A stretch of 64,000 nucleotides of DNA from Thermogemmatispora onikobensis (GTDB lineage: Bacteria > Chloroflexota > Ktedonobacteria > Ktedonobacterales > Ktedonobacteraceae): NCBI RefSeq assembly GCF_001748285.1, contig NZ_BDGT01000008.1, positions 62,001-126,000 on the forward strand, written 5' to 3'. The notes beneath the pieces were generated by a model. That model was not told the DNA's origin. It saw nothing but the letters and a program-made list of their open reading frames with translations, and did no database searches. Positions 59,842-64,000 of the stretch are shown here, one piece after another (position 1 is the first letter of the stretch; each line of letters opens with the position of its first letter). The position numbers and the translations under genes are program-made.

Positions 59842-61947
59842 ATGGCTTTTGCGATGAGAGGGCAGTGGCCTGATGCGTATTGGGATCAGAGAGCCAGTCG
59901 TGGTCGTCTGCTGGTGCATCTGGTGCTGCTCATGGTGCTGCTACCGCTGCTGGTGGCGCTCCTTGGCAGATCGGCCTTGGGCGGCTTCGACTCGCTCGCC
60001 AGCGGCTGCACCGCGTTCTCCCTCTCTCCAGGGCGCACGCCGCCGCTCTATCTGGGCCTGGCGGCCTATCGCTTTGTGGATAAGCTGGCCTATCTGGAGA
60101 TCGGCGATCGCGCCCTGGGTTTGTCCACCGCCGATCTTTTCGGAAACAATGCCGATTCTTCTCATTACCTGCGTGCCCTCCCTGGCGGTGGGCGTGTGCT
60201 TTTCGATGCGCTCGGCCCCGGCCTCTTGACCTTCGCCCGTATGCAGGAGGAGATCGGTGCACCCTGGCTGCTCTACCGCGATGGCGAGCTGCACAAGTTC
60301 TCAGCCAGCGATTTGGGCCAGCAACAACCTACCTCACCGCTGGCCAGCCTCTTTCCATATCCTTTCTCCCTAAATGTAGATGAGGACGAGGGCAGCAGTA
60401 TTATTGCTCTGCCGCTTCCTTTTGCTCAACGCCTGACCCTGAGCACCACGCGCCCCAATGGCAATTTCTATGCGATCTATCGACGCTTTCCCTGGGGGAG
60501 CACGCCCCCGCAGTGTTCCGCCAGTATGACAGCGCGGCTGGCCAGCCTGCTGGTTAGTACTCACGCTACGGCGCTGCCTGAGACGGCCCCCTGGCAATGG
60601 AAGCGTGGGCAGCTGACCCTGCCGCCAGGGAAGCGTGTGACTTTTCTGACTCTACGGGGGCCTGCCCAGGTGCGGGAATTGACCTTTCGTGTGCCGCTGA
60701 GCGAGGCGGTCGCTTTTGGAAGGAGCTGGCTGTCGATCACCTGGGACGGTGAGCGGCAGCCCTCGGTGGTCGCTCCGGTGAAGTTCCTCGCTGGCGATGG
60801 CGCTGGCCTCTACCGACCCGTGGGCCGTCCTTTGGTCGCCAGCTGGTTGGCAACAATCCAGAGTGAGAGTAGTGGCAATCAGCGACTGATGGCCTTCCAT
60901 CTTTATTGGCCGATGCCTTTTTCGCGCAGCGCTCGCCTTATGCTGCAGTCGTCCCAACGGCTGACCACCGTAGACTGGAGCGTGGCTTTTGAGCCTTTTC
61001 CCGATCCTCCCAGCTGGTGGGGGACCTTTCATGCTACCTATACCAGTGTGCCCCATCCGCCACAGGGCCAGGCCCTGACTTTGCTGGACGTCCACGGAAG
61101 TGGCAAGCTTGTGGGAACGGTGATTAATTTCTGGCGACCCGACGGGACGCTGGAAGGCAATCCAGAGATCACGCTCGACGATAGCCTGACTCCTCAAATC
61201 GAGGTCACAGGCACCGAAGAGTGGGGCCTCGGCGGCGATTACTGGCACGGCGGGCACCAGACCAGCCTGCCCCTGGGCGGCTTTCCCAGCGGTCCAGCTA
61301 ATCCCCTGGGGAGCGAGCGCGATGGTGCCGCCCTCTACCGTTTCCTGGTTGCCGACAGCATCCCTTTCAACCGCCATCTGGTCTTCCGGCTGGGACATGG
61401 TAGCCACAATCAGAGTCCTTACCCCTATCGCGCTCTCTTGCTCTGGTATGGGACAGTACGTCAGACGGCGACTCTTAGCGATACACTGCTCCCCGCACAG
61501 GCAGGCAGCCGCTTCCAACACGGCTACCAGGCCGTAGATGAACACTTCTATGATCTGCACGCCGCCGCTATTTACCAACAGGGGAATATCACGCGCAGCG
61601 GCACTGTCAGTGCGGCGAGCGGGGCGCTCTCGTTCAGTCTCCGCCTGGCGGCCAATAACGTCGGGGCTTTTCTGCGCCGTCTTTTTGACTACTGCACCCC
61701 CAATCAGAGCGCCGCAGTCTACGTGGATGGGGCCTTCGCCGGGATCTGGTACAGCGCCGGTGTGGCCAACCACGGCCCGCCCGGCTCGCCTCGCCACTGC
61801 TGGCGCGAGGAAGACTATCCGCTGCCAGCTCAGTTGACGGCGGGCAAAAGCGCCATCCATCTGCGTCTTGTCCCCGTCTCTTTGAGCCAGACATCCTTAT
61901 CAGCCTGGACGGCCTTCCGCTACCAAGCGTATAGCTTCCTGCCCTAG
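59842..61947 (+). CDS. Membrane-anchored DUF2961 (GH172-like) protein
   Basis: 701 residues. One hydrophobic segment at about residues 22-42, then a long extracytoplasmic part. The family core is recognisable in the second half: GTVINFWRPDGTLEGNPEITLDD, IEVTGTEEWGLGGDYWHGG (equivalent of the GTGTEDYF segment), then RDGAALYRFLVADSIPFNRHLVFRLGHG. DUF2961 proteins include GH172 glycosidases acting on fructofuranosides or arabinofuranosides. I do not know whether this divergent copy is catalytic. The start is a TTG/ATG choice; the ATG at 59842 is preceded by AGAGACAGAG. Confidence 0.68.
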   Translation: MAFAMRGQWPDAYWDQRASRGRLLVHLVLLMVLLPLLVALLGRSALGGFDSLASGCTAFSLSPGRTPPLYLGLAAYRFVDKLAYLEIGDRALGLSTADLFGNNADSSHYLRALPGGGRVLFDALGPGLLTFARMQEEIGAPWLLYRDGELHKFSASDLGQQQPTSPLASLFPYPFSLNVDEDEGSSIIALPLPFAQRLTLSTTRPNGNFYAIYRRFPWGSTPPQCSASMTARLASLLVSTHATALPETAPWQWKRGQLTLPPGKRVTFLTLRGPAQVRELTFRVPLSEAVAFGRSWLSITWDGERQPSVVAPVKFLAGDGAGLYRPVGRPLVASWLATIQSESSGNQRLMAFHLYWPMPFSRSARLMLQSSQRLTTVDWSVAFEPFPDPPSWWGTFHATYTSVPHPPQGQALTLLDVHGSGKLVGTVINFWRPDGTLEGNPEITLDDSLTPQIEVTGTEEWGLGGDYWHGGHQTSLPLGGFPSGPANPLGSERDGAALYRFLVADSIPFNRHLVFRLGHGSHNQSPYPYRALLLWYGTVRQTATLSDTLLPAQAGSRFQHGYQAVDEHFYDLHAAAIYQQGNITRSGTVSAASGALSFSLRLAANNVGAFLRRLFDYCTPNQSAAVYVDGAFAGIWYSAGVANHGPPGSPRHCWREEDYPLPAQLTAGKSAIHLRLVPVSLSQTSLSAWTAFRYQAYSFLP

Positions 61948-62171
61948 ACCAGTCTCCTCTGCCCGCAGCGGCTCACACACTTGTGCCCCGGAAGCGCACC
62001 TTACATCCAGTAAGATCGACATCCTTTCACCATGAGACCGGTAGAAATCACAGGCATCTGTCAACTGATCATGGTAGGCTATCGTTACGACAGCAGTGCT
62101 CATCTTGAGCACAGTGACTATTGCGTCCACCGCGGCCTGTATTGTAGACCGCGCAGCAAGGAGGCATAGCT

Positions 62172-63428
62172 ATGAGCCGGTCAGCTTCTTACGCTACTGC
62201 CGCCGCCCCGAGCGAGGCGCGGCCCCTGATTCCCGCTCAGGGCAATGGGCGCCGTCTACTACGACGACTGAGCGCCCTCCAGCAGGAAGTGGCCGAAGTC
62301 GTGGAGGAGGCAGTTGAGAGCGGCAGTCATACGAATGGGCCCCGTGTTCAGGCCCTGGAGGAGGCATTTAAGATCTATCTGCAGGTGGTCGATGCGATCG
62401 CCGTCAATAGCGGCAGCTCTGCTTTGCGGGCCGCCTGCGAGCTGCTGCGCCTGCCCCCGGGAGCCGAGGTCATTGTCCCATCCTACACGTTTATTATGAC
62501 CGCATATGCGGTCAACGATGCCTTTGCCTTCGAGTCCCAGAGCGGAGCGCTGGCCAAAGGCGGTCTGATTCCTGTCTTTGTCGATATCGATCCTCAGACC
62601 TATACGATCGATCCGGCCAGCGTCAGGGACGCCCTAAGCGAGCGCACGCGAGCCATCATCGCCGTCCATATGCTGGGTCAAATGGCTGACATGCGCCCCC
62701 TGCTCGATCTGGCCGATGAGCACGAGCTTTTTCTCATCGAGGATGCCGCCCAGGCCCACGGCGCGACCTACTGCGATCCCCAGACGAACCATATTTACCA
62801 GGCGGGGAGCATGGGCGATTGCGGCTGCTTTTCGCTGAGCGATGTGAAAAATATCGGCTCGCTGGGCTGCGATGCGGGCCTGCTGACGTTGACTAGACGC
62901 CTCGGCTCCCGCCTGCCAGCTCTCTCCGCCGAGGCCCGTGCCTGGCGCAATACGGGTCGCCTCGGGCGGCATCGCTATGAGCATCAGACCTGGGGTATCC
63001 GCGCACGGATGGACGAGTATTCGGCCTCAGAGTGTCTGGCCCAGCTGCACTATCTGGCTAGTTGGGTAAGCCGTCGCCAGGAGATTGCCGCACGCTATAA
63101 CGCTGCTCTGGCTGGCACTTCTTTCACGCCCCCCTATACTGCTCCTGGCCGCGGCCATGCTTTCTTCAATTACATGGTGAAAGCGCCCACGCTGGAAGCC
63201 CGCCACCTGCTGGAGTCCCGCCTGCGAGCGGCGGGCATCCAGGTTGCCGATACCTATAGTGTGGTGCCTGATCAGCCTCTCTATCGCCAGGGTCTGCTTC
63301 CCTGCCGTACGGTGGCCGCTGAGCGAGCGCGGGAGGTTGCTCATTTACTGGTGGCCATTCCCTGTTACCCTGAGCTTGGTGAGGAGGAGATTGCCCGCAT
63401 TGAGGAAGTGTTGAGCCGTTGCCCGTAA
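62172..63428 (+). CDS. DegT/DnrJ/EryC1/StrS-family aminotransferase
   Basis: PLP-dependent sugar aminotransferase or dehydratase family, 418 residues; AAGGAGG lies 8 nt before the ATG. Seen: NSGSSALRAACELL (PLP phosphate loop), PSYTFIMTAYAV, HMLGQMADM, EDAAQAHGA and the PLP lysine K226 in SLSDVKNIGSLGCDAG. In most family members the lysine sits in SF.xxKN; here SLSDVKN. The enzyme normally acts on NDP-keto-sugars in surface-polysaccharide or antibiotic sugar synthesis, but there are no other sugar genes adjacent. Confidence 0.88.
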   Translation: MSRSASYATAAAPSEARPLIPAQGNGRRLLRRLSALQQEVAEVVEEAVESGSHTNGPRVQALEEAFKIYLQVVDAIAVNSGSSALRAACELLRLPPGAEVIVPSYTFIMTAYAVNDAFAFESQSGALAKGGLIPVFVDIDPQTYTIDPASVRDALSERTRAIIAVHMLGQMADMRPLLDLADEHELFLIEDAAQAHGATYCDPQTNHIYQAGSMGDCGCFSLSDVKNIGSLGCDAGLLTLTRRLGSRLPALSAEARAWRNTGRLGRHRYEHQTWGIRARMDEYSASECLAQLHYLASWVSRRQEIAARYNAALAGTSFTPPYTAPGRGHAFFNYMVKAPTLEARHLLESRLRAAGIQVADTYSVVPDQPLYRQGLLPCRTVAAERAREVAHLLVAIPCYPELGEEEIARIEEVLSRCP

Positions 63429-63576
63429 GCGGCTCCCAGCCCTGCCCTGCCCAGTCCTGCCCTGCCAGGCTCCTCACTAGAGGAGGGCCCAGCGCCGGTG
63501 ACAAGGCTTTTCTCTGCCTCTCCCGCCGTCTCTCCTGCCTTGCGCCGGTGCTGGCCTCTTCCCCTTCTGTTTCCGT

Positions 63577-63990
63577 TTATTCACCATGAGCCTCTTGGGG
63601 AGAAGACCCGCTCTCTGCCTCAGCCAGGTGCGTCTTGATGAGTGCCAGGAGTTCTTCGGTCCGAAAGGGCTTGGTGAGATAGGCGCTGGCACCGGCCAGA
63701 CGCCCCTTGAGGCGGTCTAGAACGCCATCATAGCCGGAGAGAATGATGATGACCGGGCGCCGAGGACGACGGGCCTTGAGGATCTGAGCAATACGGTAGC
63801 CACTGAGGCGCGGTAAGGCTATGTCCAGGAGCACGAGATCAGGGAGGAGATCGCGTTGCTGCGCAAGCGTCCTGATGGCCTCTACACCATCAGCATAGGT
63901 CAGGCAATCGATACCCTGGCGTCGCAAACATACCTCGACGATCTTGCGCACCGGCAATGAGTCGTCGATCACCATGACAAGCTTGCCCAT
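63577..63990 (-). CDS. Single-domain response regulator (CheY-like)
   Basis: 137 residues, only a receiver domain. The acidic pocket is D9-D10 (VIDDS), the phospho-acceptor is D56 (LVLLDIALPRLSG), with Ser85 (ILSGYD) and Lys107 (LTKPF) completing the active site, so it should be phosphorylated normally. No output domain follows; the C-terminal tail is short and acidic. Its histidine kinase is not in the window. Transcribed leftward, convergent with the aminotransferase gene. Confidence 0.9.
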   Translation of the reverse strand: MGKLVMVIDDSLPVRKIVEVCLRRQGIDCLTYADGVEAIRTLAQQRDLLPDLVLLDIALPRLSGYRIAQILKARRPRRPVIIILSGYDGVLDRLKGRLAGASAYLTKPFRTEELLALIKTHLAEAESGSSPQEAHGE

Positions 63991-64000
63991 CGTAGCCTGC

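Noticed and set aside
60652-61860. 402-residue leftward open frame
   Set aside because: Antisense to the DUF2961-like gene, no ribosome-binding site, no recognisable pattern.

Overview
The window is GC-rich bacterial chromosome that looks like Chloroflexota, most plausibly class Ktedonobacteria (Thermogemmatispora-like). This rests on general gene content (LysW-dependent lysine synthesis, T-box control, archaeal-length ThiC, GC-rich small membrane proteins) and on no database search, so the taxon is an inference.

Layout. 1-5.0 kb: the end of an osmoprotectant ABC operon (OpuC-type) and a membrane glycosyltransferase. 5.1-8.6 kb: a small membrane protein, a compact DNA methyltransferase/restriction endonuclease pair with a distinctly AT-richer endonuclease gene, and a double-GNAT acetyltransferase. 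8.9-15.4 kb: an acyl-CoA dehydrogenase, a phosphodiesterase-like protein and a two-gene ABC exporter whose sigma-A promoter carries two copies of an ATAAC-N5-GTTAT operator. 15.8-19.9 kb: secD-secF (SecF has a Thr/Ala-rich repeat insert) and a VOC protein. 20.0-23.0 kb: a polyphosphate-type cluster (Ppx/GppA fused to half a CHAD domain, the other CHAD half in the next ORF, and an HD protein). 23.1-31.0 kb: tRNA-Leu(CAG), TetR/SDR pair, TPP riboswitch-thiC, phosphoketolase, a metallo-beta-lactamase-fold protein and a YrdB-like protein. 31.4-32.3 kb: a promoter-terminator unit that may make a very short RNA, then a zinc-ribbon protein and ribosomal protein bS21.

32.4-42.9 kb is the most unusual block: one leftward operon of ten genes that encodes a type III (III-D-like) CRISPR effector complex. 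It has a Cas10 that keeps the GGDD cyclase motif but lacks an HD nuclease, five RAMP proteins including a Csx10-like one, two small helical proteins and a Csx19-like protein. Last in the operon is a protein with two tandem TIR-like domains and a C-terminal SAVED domain. The reading I favour is a signalling system: target RNA recognition, cyclic oligonucleotide made by Cas10, SAVED binding, TIR NADase activation. No cas1, cas2, cas6 or CRISPR array lies in the window. A cardiolipin synthase gene diverges from it.

44.9-55.5 kb: a complete leftward lysine biosynthesis operon through the LysW carrier protein (lysW-lysX-lysY-lysZ-lysJK-lysS-lysT-lysU-homoisocitrate dehydrogenase). LysJ and LysK are fused in one polypeptide. 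The operon is preceded by a sigma-A promoter and two complete T-box leaders in series, each with its own terminator and a probable AAG (Lys) specifier. 55.6-64 kb: a phosphopantetheinyl transferase, a membrane-anchored baseplate-J-like protein, an SRPBCC protein, a membrane-anchored DUF2961/GH172-like protein, a DegT-family aminotransferase and a response regulator.
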